Source: Laccaria trichodermophora (Eukaryota > Basidiomycota > Agaricomycetes > Agaricales > Hydnangiaceae). Taken from it: a stretch of DNA of 64,000 nt. Shown in pieces: positions 33,846 through 45,010 of the stretch (the stretch's first letter is position 1; the number at the start of each line of letters is the position of its first letter). Location of the stretch: positions 434,001 through 498,000 of the forward strand of contig JACTVC010000007.1 of the NCBI GenBank assembly GCA_018417955.1. The letters run 5' to 3'. The position numbers and the translations under genes are program-made. The notes below the pieces were generated by a model, which worked only from the letters and a program-made list of their open reading frames with translations, did no database searches and was not told the origin of the DNA.

Positions 33846-36800
33846 ATGGAGGTCCGTTGACTGCCGTCGTTATCTGTAACTTATTCATTTTGCTCAGCAG
33901 GGATTACTGGATTTCTCGCGAGAGTTTGATGTAACTCTCATGGATAAGGTCGTCATGGCTTTTTACACTGGTGGAGGTGCAGATGTAGGCCGATCCTTTG
34001 TGTCGCGTTTGCCCAACTTACGATTACTCTTGCATCTTCAGCAACAAATGGCACAGCAGATTCTCACTCAATTCCAAGAACACCCCGACTCATGGACGAG
34101 AGTACCCGATATATTAGAACGATCGTCTTTTCCTCAATCGAAGGTAAAAACCGGTTATTTCACATTTGTGTCGGTCAAATTAAACCAAGTGGTTTCAGTT
34201 CATAGGTCTTCAAATCCTTGAGAGACTCATCACTACGCGATGGAAAACGCTACCCGATGGTCAGCGCCAAGGTAAGGATCTCCTTGGTCAATATGTTACA
34301 AGTTGCTAATCATTATTGGAAGGCATCCGGAACTTCATTGTTGGCGTAACGGTGAAGGTTGCATCGGACGAGGTTTCTCTACGGAAAGAGAAGACTTACG
34401 TCAATAAATTGAATTTGGCACTTGTTCAGGTGCGCCCCCGTATAGCCCATGATCTTGTTCCCCAAAACTTAGTGTTAATCACAGATTCTCAAACAAGAAT
34501 GGCCTCATAATTGGCCTACATTCATTACGGAACTTGTCGAATCCTCCAAGACAAACCTCTCGCTTTGCGAGAACAACATGGTCATCCTTAAACTCCTTTC
34601 CGAGGAGATCTTTGACTTTTCGGCCGAGCAAATGACTCAAACTAAAATCAAAAATCTTAAAAACCAAATGTGTGGAGAATTCTCAGAGATTTTCAAGCTC
34701 TGTTCAGAAGTCCTGGAAGAAGCCCAGAAAACGTCGCTCATCAGAGCTACTTTGGAGACGCTACTCCGGTTCTTGAACTGGATCCCTCTCGGTTATATAT
34801 TTGAGACAACAATAATCGACCTTCTCCTAAATCGCGTAAGTGTTGGCACTTCTCCTGACGCTGAATTGACAGTAATTTCGTTTCTAGTTTTTGGAAGCAC
34901 CGGAATTTCGCAATGTGACATTGAAGTGTCTTGCAGAGATCGCCGCATTGAATGTAGGACCAGAATACGACCCCAAATTTGTCATCCTCTTCGCCATGGT
35001 CATGACCTCTATAAATCGCATGATTCCGCCAAGCACGAACATTGCTCAAGCGTATGCCAACGCAGGTGACGCCGGTCAAGAACTTGTTTTGAACCTCGCA
35101 CTTTTCCTGGCCAACTTCCTTTCGAATCACCTACGTGCTGTTGAAACCGAACAGAATCGTGACGTTCTCTTGAACGCGCATCTGTACATGGTAAAAGTAT
35201 CGCAAGTGGATGAGCGCGAAATTTTCAAGATTTGTCTCGAGTATTGGCTCAAGCTTGTCGCCGAGTTGTACGAGGAAATTCAGAGTTTGCCCATTGGTGA
35301 ATCGGGTTTGTTGATGGGTTTGAGTTTGGGAAACAACGGAGCCCAGAACATGTTGAATGGCATGTCTTTGAGGAAGAACATTTACAGCGATGTTCTATCA
35401 AATCTACGGCTGGTTGTGATTGAACGAATGGTCAAGCCAGAGGAAGTTAGTCGATTCAATATTGCGCTGTTCTTTTCGATGCTTACGTCTTTCCCACTTC
35501 AGGTCCTGATTGTTGAGAATGACGAGGGGGAGATCGTCCGAGAGTTCATGAAGGAGATCGATACCATTGTACTGTATAAGTCAATGCGTGAACTTCTGGT
35601 CTACCTCACCCATCTCGACGTCTCAGACACAGAAACTATCCTCACAGAGAAACTTGCGAAGCAGGTCGATGGGTCTGAATGGTCGTGGAACAACCTTAAT
35701 ACCCTTTGCTGGGCTATCGGCTCTATCTCGGGTGCTATGAGTGAGTAGTTTTTATGCTCCCCTTATGAACACTTTCTGAGACATTGGGAAATTCAGACGA
35801 AGAGACGGAAAAACGTTTCTTGGTGACGGTAATCAAAGATCTCCTTGGGCTGTGTGAGATCAAACGCGGAAAAGACAACAAAGCGGTCGTCGCTTCCGAT
35901 ATCATGTACATTGTTGGTCAATATCCTAGGTTCCTCAAGGCACATTGGAAGTTCCTCAAGACCGTGGTCAACAAACTCTTTGAATTCATGCACGAAACTC
36001 ACGAAGGTACTCTTTTTCTTTGTTACCCTTTTGGCGCCTCTGACCCAGAACGAATTTGAAGGCGTGCAAGACATGGCGTGTGACACATTCATTAAGATAG
36101 CACAAAAGTGCCGTCGTCACTTTGTCATGCAACAATCAGGGGAGCAAGAACCATTCGTTGACGAAATTTTGCGTTTGCTTCATCGAATCACTGTCGATCT
36201 GTCCCCTCAACAGGTACGGACTGCCGGTGCTCTGCATGACTATGCTTGATGCTTACCTGCCACTTTTTTCAGGTTCATACCTTTTACGAAGCGGTTGGAT
36301 ACATGATTTCAGCTCAACCCAATAAGCCTCAGCAAGAAAAACTCATTGCGAAGCTCATGGAGCTGCCAAATAATGCCGTATGCCCTTGCACGAGACTGTT
36401 CGCTCGATTCTAATTGACTCATTCTTACAGTGGGATTCGTTGATGGCGCAGGCAGCACAAAACATGGACGTACTATCTAGCAACGACAATATCAAGATCT
36501 TATCGAACGTTCTGAAGACGAATGTCTCTGCATGTACATCAATAGGCAGCTTTTACCTTCCTCAAATTGGCCGGATCTTCTTGGATATGCTAGGGTTGTA
36601 TAAAGCAGTCAGCGGTATCATCAGTGAAACGATAGCGAAAGAGGGTAAGCTTTTTTTTTGGCGAGATATTGCCATCGCTGACTGACCCGCCTTCAGGCAT
36701 TATTGCAACCAAGACTCCAAAAGTTCGACAATTGCGAACGGTGAAAAAGGAAATCTTGAAACTTATGGAAACGTACATCAAGAAAGCAGAGGATCTCGAG

Positions 36801-37934
36801 GCGGTGAACATCAACTTTATGCCGCCCCTCCTCGATGCTATCCTAGGGGATTATAATCGCAATGTCCCCGCTTCCAGGGACGCTGAGGTTCTGAATGTTA
36901 TGGCTACAATCATTGGCCGTCTTGGGGTGGGTTTTTTGTGATTGTCGTGGTCCAGCTATTCAGACCTTCATAACATCCAACAGCCGCTCTTAACCCCCCA
37001 AGTTCCCGCTATATTGGATGCTGTTTTCGAACCTACATTGAACATGATCAACCAAGACTTTGCCGAGTTCCCTGAACATCGTGTTGGATTTTTCAAACTC
37101 CTCCGCGCTATCAACCTACACTGCTTCCCTGGTACTTTTTTCCCCCCGACATCAGAAGCTTTACTAACTATCTTTTAGCATTGTTAGGTATTCCTCCTGC
37201 CCAGTTCAAATTGTTTATGGACAGTATTATCTGGGCTATCAAGCACACCATGCGCGACATCGCAGATACTGGCTTAAATTGTAAGCGTCGGCTCATATGA
37301 ACCCCTTCCTTGTCTAACATTGTGTGTAGTATGCTTGGAGGTCGTCAACAATTTTTCCAGTGCTGCCGACCCAGCTGTTACCAACGCCTTCTTCCAGCAA
37401 TATTTCCTCAGCATTGTTCAAGACATATTCTTCGTCTTGACTGATGCCGATCATAAGAGCGGATTCAAGCTTCAAAGTGTACTACTTGCGCGAATGTACC
37501 AGCTTGTTGAGATGAACGTCATCCAATCACCATTATTCGACCCCGCACAAATGCCAGATCCCAACATAAGCAACGTAGTATTCTTGCGGGAATACACTGC
37601 AAACTTGCTTAAGACGGCTTTCCCCCACGTCAGGAGGTAAAGATTGTCTGCCCACCCGCCTACCTGGTTTCTGACCTGCTCCCACAGCTCGCAGGTACAA
37701 ATTTTCGTTGGGGCGCTCAGCGAGAACCACAACGATATCAACCGATTCAAGCTGGCTCTACGAGACTTCCTCATCCAGCTCAAAGAGTTCTCCGCGGGGG
37801 ATAATACAGAACTCTTTTTGGAAGAGAAGGAGCTTGAGAGTCAAGCAAAGGCGGAAGCTGAACGTCAAACAGCGATGCGGATTCCGGGAATGCTCAAGCC
37901 TGACCAGATAGAAGACAAGGATGAGGATATATGA
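33846..37934 (+). CDS. CRM1: Exportin-1 (CRM1/XPO1)
   Basis: Karyopherin that exports leucine-rich NES cargo with RanGTP. A tiny first exon, ATGGAG (33,846-33,851), splices over 33,852-33,900 to give [20 protein letters not shown]. Importin-beta N-terminal and HEAT features follow: [35 protein letters not shown], and [20 protein letters not shown]. The very conserved CRM1 block [20 protein letters not shown] and [20 protein letters not shown] is intact after splicing. The NES-groove region has [20 protein letters not shown], and the C-terminus ends [11 protein letters not shown]. About twelve introns, most 45-60 nt. Length near 1,080 aa is normal for the family. Confidence 0.97.
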
Positions 37935-38272
37935 TCTAACGGATGGCAATAGGATTGACTCTTCATCTTTTTTTACCCTTTTCAATCATGTACAACAATC
38001 TGATACGTAAAGCAGCATCGGCACGACCCTCCTTCCCAAACCTACCATTACCATCGCGTTGTACCAGCCCGTCTAGCACCTGCTATCGTCTTTCCAGCTC
38101 TCGATTCTTGATAATTTTTAATGTACCACTAGCACAAGATAAGGTAGAGATCCTTTTGCATCACTGGTGGGATAAATTGAAAATGACTTGTCACGCGTTG
38201 GCAGGCTTGTATCTAATCTACATGAGCCACATCACTATTCCGATATACAGATAGTACTTGCAGGCCACCACC

Positions 38273-39020
38273 ATGTTCAAGAAGTAAGTCCGAGGAAAAC
38301 ATGCTCACACCCGTTGCTGATTCGTTTGGATATCCAGATTTTCGCCTTCCACGGACATCGCGGGATCTACACCAGTTAAAACATCGGTTCAGAGACAGAT
38401 TCGGGCTGCAGTACTGTCTCAATGGAAAATAGAACCTGAGACGCTGGAGGCAATCTGGCCAAAGAAGGAAGGGCTTGTACACGTAAAATGGTCTGCCAAC
38501 CGCACACATCTATGATCATTTTCATATCTCATTCATTTCTACAATGCTGATAGCAGAGAACATATTTCCGTTTACACGGTACAAGCGCAGCCCATATTCT
38601 TCCAACACTTTGATGGACCTTTCTACCCCACTCTGCGGATATTACACAAATGTGACTCGCCTTGACTCTTTCCCTTATCTTTCGCTGATCAGGGTTCGTT
38701 TCCTTTTTACCTGCGGGTTACTTGTAGACCCTTACGTCCTTCCTGTGGTGGGCATTGATCGTGGCGCGATTCGGTTTCTTCTAGCTGGTGCACCCATGAT
38801 GTGTCCGGGCCTGACCTCCGCAGGTGGGTACCTTCCTCCTGCAGATGTGTCTCTTCCAGCGGGAACTGTTGTTGCCATTAATGCGGAGGGGAAGGAACAT
38901 GCAGTGGGCGTAGGCATTCTCAAGCTTGGGACTGAAGAGATAAAGAAGGTGAATAAAGATGTTGGGGTTGAGACGGCGACATATTTAGGGGACGATCTGT
39001 GGGCGCTGCAAAGTTTATGA
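38273..39020 (+). CDS. TMA20: MCTS1/TMA20-type PUA-domain translation factor
   Basis: Ribosome-associated protein that with DENR/Tma22 recycles 40S subunits and aids reinitiation. The first exon is only 11 nt (38,273-38,283); splicing gives MFKKFSPSTDIAGSTPVKTS, matching the family N-terminus MFKKF. Then RAAVLSQWKIEPETLEAIWP, FFQHFDGPFYPTLRILHKC, and the PUA domain DRGAIRFLLAGAPMMCPGLT. The end is KKVNKDVGVETATYLGDDLW. At least three introns. Length is about 180 aa, normal for the family. CRM1 lies upstream on the same strand. Confidence 0.93.
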
Positions 39021-39243
39021 AGAGAAGTACCTGGAAAGTGATCTCGTTACTACAAACTGGCGCCTCATGGCGTGAAAGATTGATAGGAGACGGGGATTAG
39101 CAGAGAATGTTGCTTTATCGTTTTCTCGCACATCTACATTTCTACTCAGAGTCGTAAAGTTACAGCGCGCACTCAAGACAATCTGTTTGGTTGTGCTTGA
39201 TTCGCAAGCTATTGGTGGCAAAAACGTTACCCCGGCCCGCACC

Positions 39244-40445
39244 ATGAAAGGATCCCCCGATACCAACTCTACGTCCTTTTCGTACTCTGATTTCATCCCC
39301 GTGAAATCACGAAAGAAGAGAAAGGGCAGGAATGTGCATCCTAGGTCGTCGCCGTCCGCTTCGTTAGCCAGCCTTAGAGAGCAGCTTCGGCAAGATGAAT
39401 GGTTCTTACAATGTTCACGTTGGTGTTGGCGAGATCCGCTCAAAGGCCACTTTCCCTCCTAACTTCAGGACCATTTTTAGATATATTGAAAGGCGCCTGG
39501 AGTGTCATCTCTCCGGAACCTCCTGCTATTCTTTGTTTGGGCCTAGGAAGCCCGACAATGTCCCCGAATTCCAATATACAGCTTGCGTTTCTCGTTGAAA
39601 TGTGCCGAGATTTAAAAATCGTGTGTAAACCCTACCCATCCCATTTCAACTGCGTCAGACATACAACAACATGGTAGGAGCACGATAACGTTTCCCTGTA
39701 CGATCCAGTCTTCACGGCGGAAGATACCGCACTTTTCGAAGACCTCCATATGCGGGTGCTAACCGAAAACAGAGCAGGTCTCCGCGCTTTTTGAAGGGTA
39801 TCAGGCGTGTTAACACCTATGAATGTTTTGCCACTTTTTTTAGAATGCTCAGCATCCTGTGGATGTCCCTACAATGTGCCTGATGCCGCATTGCGACATG
39901 GAACTCTATGAGAATTTTCTCAAAGTCAACTGGAGTCAGGAGCGGCTCTCCAAGGCCCTTTTAGTGGGAAACCGGCTGGGCGAATACGTCGATAGGTGGG
40001 CTTGGTATTGCCTCTGACTCGACATGACGAGCGATAACTCTGCAGTAACCCGAACCATAAATTGGAAACAAGGGTCCCTTACCTGTTAAAACTTGGTGAG
40101 GACGCCTCGTGTTCACTTTTTTTTTTTTCCTACTCACGAGGACCACCATCTGACTATTAATTAGCACCGTTACTTGAATGTCGCTCATTGCCTCCGTCAA
40201 GCGCCTGGCCTACAGCTTTCAACAACACGTGTGCACAATTTCTCCCTCCCAATGCCTTTTTGGCCGAGGCAAACTCCGAGGTCGCGCAACATGAACTGAA
40301 TATGTCGGATGCCGCGGTGACACCTGATGACCCAAAAGGCCGATCTGGTTCGGAAATGAGACAGAATGAAACAATGTGGATTGCTCAAGTAAAGGGTGGA
40401 CGACTTTCACACCAAAAAAATTGTGACAGGATGGACGATACATAG
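39244..40445 (+). CDS. SRR1-domain protein (SRR1/BER1 family)
   Basis: SRR1 proteins are linked to circadian/phytochrome signalling in plants and to microtubule and haem phenotypes in yeast; the biochemical role is unknown. It starts MKGSPDTNSTSFSYSDFIPV with a basic stretch KSRKKRKGR. The SRR1 domain is AILCLGLGSPTMSPNSNIQL, NVSLYDPVFTAEDTALFEDL, MCLMPHCDMELYENFLKVNW and LSKALLVGNRLGEYVD. Exon 40,046-40,095 adds SNPNHKLETRVPYLLKL and exon 40,165-40,445 adds APLLECRSLPPSSAWPTAFN, ending in a non-conserved tail. Firm introns are 39,419-39,468, 39,996-40,045 and 40,096-40,164. The junction near 39,780-39,850 is unresolved. Confidence 0.85.
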
Positions 40446-40508
40446 GGGGGGAGTAAGGGTTGTGATGAATAAAATAGAGATATAAGCAATATAGGGATGT
40501 TGTACCGA

Positions 40509-41411
40509 CTAACACTCTTGAAAATGATTATAAGATGGGTGATGCTCGTCGGGAAAGGGAAGTGGGTCAAGCTCAAAGTGGGAAAAGTACGAGTCGTGCG
40601 AGTCAACATATACATGAGGGACGTTGTAGCGAAGTCTACTGCGTTCTGTAGGCAGGGGGATCGAGGCTGCGTCTATCGGAGACAGTGACGAACTTGACCT
40701 TCCAAGCAAGGGTGTGGGTGGTGTGTCGGACTCGTCGTCTGACGTATCTTCTATAGCGTCAGGCACAGTTAAGTCTTCTATGTCGTCCATATAGCGATAG
40801 GGGAGAGAATTTTCAAAAGGTGGTGGAAGGGAGGAAAGAGGGGAATCAAACGTGGAGTCAAAATCATAGTTGTGAACGAGAGGAGGATGGAACGGTGGAT
40901 ATGGCACCGGATATGATACAGGAATGGGTGGGAGATAATAAGTAGGCTGGTTGGGGAGGTCGTCTGACGAGGACATGGGTGATGCCGTGGGACTGAAAAG
41001 TTGGTCGTCATCATCTTCAGTCGGCAAGGGTGAGATATTGGTGTCTGAATCAACGCCAAATTCGTCCTCGTCATCGTCACCTAGGGTTTCTAGCAAAGAA
41101 TCGAGCCACTGTGCTTCAGAGGATTTCACGTCCGGTGTTTGGCCAGTAACGAGCTGGCCACCATCCGGAAACATGAAAGAGTCAAAGTCCAAGACCTCTT
41201 CAGCATCGTCATCTTCGTCGTCGTCTTCGGTGGGTGTCAAATCTGGGTCAGGCAGGTTAATCGAGGCCGTGCTTGAAGTCGGAGAAGGCGATTGTATAAT
41301 GAAATTTTTGAGTAGGACCCAGCGATGCAAACTGCAGTTGTCCTTGCTACCAACGGACAGATGCAATTTGGAACGCGCCAGTTGAAGTAAGTTTGAAGAT
41401 TCAGATGACAT
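40509..41411 (-). CDS. Orphan acidic, disordered protein (300 aa, intronless)
   Basis: I do not recognise it. It starts MSSESSNLLQLARSKLHLSV; the first 40 residues could form a short folded segment (CSLHRWVLLKNFII). The rest is acidic and Ser/Pro-rich, with repeated Asp/Glu clusters (TEDDDEDDDAEEVLDFDSFM, LGDDDEDEFGVDSD) and a Pro/Tyr-rich middle (LPPIPVSYPVPYPPFHPP). No signal peptide or membrane span. The acidic/hydrophobic pattern would suit a transcriptional regulator, but this is speculative. The frame is fully open for 903 bp and convergent with SRR1, with about 60 bp between the stops. Confidence 0.7.
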   Translation of the reverse strand: MSSESSNLLQLARSKLHLSVGSKDNCSLHRWVLLKNFIIQSPSPTSSTASINLPDPDLTPTEDDDEDDDAEEVLDFDSFMFPDGGQLVTGQTPDVKSSEAQWLDSLLETLGDDDEDEFGVDSDTNISPLPTEDDDDQLFSPTASPMSSSDDLPNQPTYYLPPIPVSYPVPYPPFHPPLVHNYDFDSTFDSPLSSLPPPFENSLPYRYMDDIEDLTVPDAIEDTSDDESDTPPTPLLGRSSSSLSPIDAASIPLPTERSRLRYNVPHVYVDSHDSYFSHFELDPLPFPDEHHPSYNHFQEC

Positions 41412-41860
41412 ATGTGTGGTTGGGTGGGCTAGTGCTTGTGCAAAGGGTCAAATAAAGCAAAGATAGGACAATTAAGGGTACCAACAGGGAGACAGAGTGT
41501 CAGTGAAGGGGTATACGGTCGACAATTTCTGGTTCGAAGAGTAAGGAGCCGTGCTTGGAGGTGCGTACGAGCTTGTCAACCATTCTCGTTTGACGTGATT
41601 GGCCAGGCTACAGAAAGAGAGAGATATAGGTAGGGGAGGACGCGACCTAGGCGGACATTGTGTGCGGCGACGAGCAAGTACGGTGGACTGAAAAGATTCA
41701 GGCTGTTACAGCAGAGGTGACAACTGGACTATTATACTTGTACAACTGTCACAAAACATTGCCTACTGTCACGTCACCCGACTAATCTCCCTGACTCGAG
41801 TTATGTCGCCATATAAGGCGATTCGAGGTCAACTATCACCCTCACACCATTATATCCTCA
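41412..41860. other. Intergenic stretch between the acidic orphan gene and CDC27
   Basis: About 450 bp that should hold the promoter of the acidic orphan gene and the 3' end of CDC27. I see no gene or repeat. Confidence 0.6.
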
Positions 41861-44721
41861 TCATCCTTCATCCATTGGCTCATCTCCTTCATCTTTCACC
41901 GTGTCCAACAACTTCTTGATCTTGTTCATGCTCTTCGGTGAAATGTCCCGTGCAAGCGCAAGCGTCTTTGCAGAGTTCACTTCATCTCCGAGCAGCCGGT
42001 AGACCTTGGCCAACTGGAAGACGACATTTGACTCTTCTGGCGTACTGTTCCGCAGTGACACCAAGTCTTCAACGGCCCGCTTGATCAAATTCAAAACGTT
42101 ACAAACAGACTCAATAGAAGAAGAGTGCGGAGTTACGAACCTCATATTTCCTCATTGAGACCAGAATTTTGGCTCTCCGATAACGAACTAGGGCGTTATC
42201 GGGTGCAAGCCGGACAGCTTCGTTAAAGAGGGCCAGGGCTGCGTCGCGGTCCCCACGTCGGTCAACAGCCTATGACAGTTATTCACCGGACCCGTCAATT
42301 TAACCTGATCTCCGCAAACATGAGTTGTACTTGCCATTCCAACACACCCTAGCAAAACCGCATTGTTCGGGTGGATCTCAACCGCCTTTCTGTAATGATA
42401 CTCCGCTAGGCGTATTTTACTCATCCTCAGGTAACACGTACCCAATCCGTACCTAGGGAACCCAATCATTCAAGTTAGACTTTGATTGACGCTAACGAAA
42501 TAGGTCAACGTACCATGCATTATAGTGACGAGGGTCTGCACGTAACGCAGATTGGAAGAAGTTGATGGCCTTTTCAAGGTCTTCATCTATCGATTCGTGC
42601 CCACTTAGCGTAAACGCGTAAGCGCAGGTGGGATCGAGTTGACCAGCTCGGCGGAAGCACGTTAAAGCCTGTAGCCGCTCTTTTTGTAGGGAAAATAAAT
42701 TTCCAATGGCTATCCAAGCTTGAGGCGACTGAGGATTGATGTTCAGCAGTTCTTGTGCAAGGAATGATAGTTCGACATTGCGCTGCAAGTGCCACAACAA
42801 AGTTGAATAGACCTCCATGTCCCATAGACGATGAGGTTCTAATGCCCTTACAGCTTTGAAAGCTCGCTCAGCCTAAGAGTAAGTTGATAAGGGCTAATTA
42901 GATCATGTCAATAAACGGGGGACGTACAGAAGCGTAATCTTGCTTTTCATAATGCACTCTGCCCACCATCGACAGCACCCAGGCAGAATTTTGATGGACG
43001 TGAGGCAGCTGCCCCAACTCTGCTAGGCAAGTTCGGCAATCGTACATTGCTAAAGCCCTTGCCGCGCTGGCAAATCGTCGAATCAGGTTGTACAAATAAT
43101 ACTCGGCAAGTTCGCCTTCATACTCCTCCTGCGCTTGCTGTTCATGTGCCGCAGTCCAGTTGCTCGGTGAAGGGGATACTTCCGAGCGATGTGAAAGCGC
43201 AGCAGAAGGGGGCGACCTTGAGTGTGCAACCTCGCCAATGGGGGCCAATTCCTCGTCTCTTTCGGACTCTATCGATTTGTTGCGTGGCTGAGCGGCTTGT
43301 CGCCGACGATCACGATCTCTCGTGGCAGGATTCTATGTATGGCAAATACGAATGAGCGGATAGGTTGATAAAAAGGCAAAAAAAAAAAACAGAATGCTTA
43401 CCTTGGAAGTATGGGGCAACTTGGGTCCCGTACCACTCAACAAACGGGTACTCCGTCGTGTGGGGATATGACTAGTTTGAGCGCTGCTCTTCCCAGGGCC
43501 AAGATTTGTCCTAGAGGAAGTCGTTGGCTGAGAACGACCATCGGAAGATGAGAAGATGTTAGCAAATGACAAGGCCGGGCGTGCGCGTGCCTTTTTCAAG
43601 GGGTCGTCGAGACTCGATTTGCTCGATTTCGGTTTGACCGCTTCGGGCTGCCGCGTCGTCGACCGCAACCTCTTCGGCACTGGGCCCGCTTCATCAGCTG
43701 AGGAAAGCGGTCGAGGAGCGGGTGCTTGGATTGGATTAGAAACTGCCGGTTGCGATCGACTAGTTCGATGTACTTGGATGGAGTTGTCAGGGAGGAATGT
43801 ATCGTTAGACTGCCTGATTGTATAGAATTATAAGCTATTTCATCATCAGTTCAATGTGAACAGGCTCACAGCGAGTCTCGAGGCCCCGGCGGAGGCATGC
43901 GAAATGGCTGGGGTTGTGATATATCAGGTTTCCACGTCCGAAAAAGATTACCAGCATTGCCAGCGTCTGGTGTGAAGAATCCTGTGCCAGAAGCAATAGG
44001 TATCGACTTGGCCTGGGTCTCTTCTGGTGGAAGACGTTTTACGGGTGGTGGCCGTGAGGGAAATATTTCATCAATCTCTGGTATTGACCCTGCAAAGGAG
44101 TGAATTGTTTGGGGATTCGGAAAAAGTCCAATCTGCGTACCCAAAGCACATAGACCCTCGAACGCCTCCCAGATATATGGATTCGATGCCAGAGCGTCCC
44201 GAAAGCTACGTGACGCCATTTCCGGAAGGTTGCCTTTAAGGGCCATCGTGCCAGATCTACATCGCAAGGCTGCGTCTTCAGGAAATGGTCGCGACACTCT
44301 GCTGCTCGAAGAGGCTATGGTGGACAATATATATCAGTCACACTGCAAAGCGCAAACTGGGAACTCAAAACAAACCTCCAGACACGTAGTTTGTGTCGAG
44401 CATTGTAGCTTCCAGAGCCTCACGCGCCTGCCTGTGGCGACCCAGTGCCGTACACGACTTGGCTTTGATTTCCAAACATCCAGTACATTGGAAATCTTGT
44501 GCATTGTTCACGAGGTACAAAGCCGAGTACGTTTGGCCTTCACGCAGGAGAGCCGTCGCATAAAGATGCCGCGCCTGGTGGTTCTTTGGATCCATCGCGT
44601 AGTATCTCTCCGCATGAAAGACAGCAGTCTTAGTCAGATCCGAGTCTAGACACGACCATACGAGAGACTGAAAGCGTTGGGAGAGGTTAGGGAAGAATGA
44701 GGGGAGTGGTTCCGACTGCAT
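41861..44721 (-). CDS. CDC27: APC3/CDC27, TPR subunit of the anaphase-promoting complex
   Basis: Core APC/C subunit that docks the IR tails of Cdc20/Cdh1 and Apc10. It starts MQSEPLPSFFPNLSQRFQSL. N-terminal TPRs include AVFHAERYYAMDPKNHQARH and ATALLREGQTYSALYLVNNA. A Ser/Pro/Arg-rich disordered linker with many S/T-P sites follows (about 43,330-44,100). The C-terminal TPR array has VYSTLLWHLQRNVELSFLAQ, NINPQSPQAWIAIGNLFSLQ, QSALRADPRHYNAWYGLGTC and HYRKAVEIHPNNAVLLGCVG. Many short introns. The end is LLDTVKDEGDEPMDEG. Order and size (about 750 aa) match CDC27/BimA. Confidence 0.93.
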
Positions 44722-45010
44722 CGAGGCTTCCTAGGACATAGAGCGGCGAATATCGATATATTCACGCGACAAGGTGAGCGACGGGTAGGTCAAGACGTCG
44801 TTGTGGATGTGGAGGTCAGCAATCAACGACGGCGGAGGAAGCTTGGAGACGGTTCGAACACAAGCAAGTGACTTCAAGCGGTGTCTGGGCCAACGCATCA
44901 TCACGTGCTCAGATCGCGTCGCGTGTACTTTTCATTTCCGACTCCTTATACTCAGTTACTCTTTTTCTACGATACAAAAAGATCTTTTACTCCACCGCAG
45001 AACTCATACT

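Noticed and set aside
39015..39443. 142-aa minus-strand ORF between MCTS1 and SRR1
   Set aside because: It lies opposite the first SRR1 exon, whose protein joins a recognisable domain by clean splicing; the minus frame has no motif.
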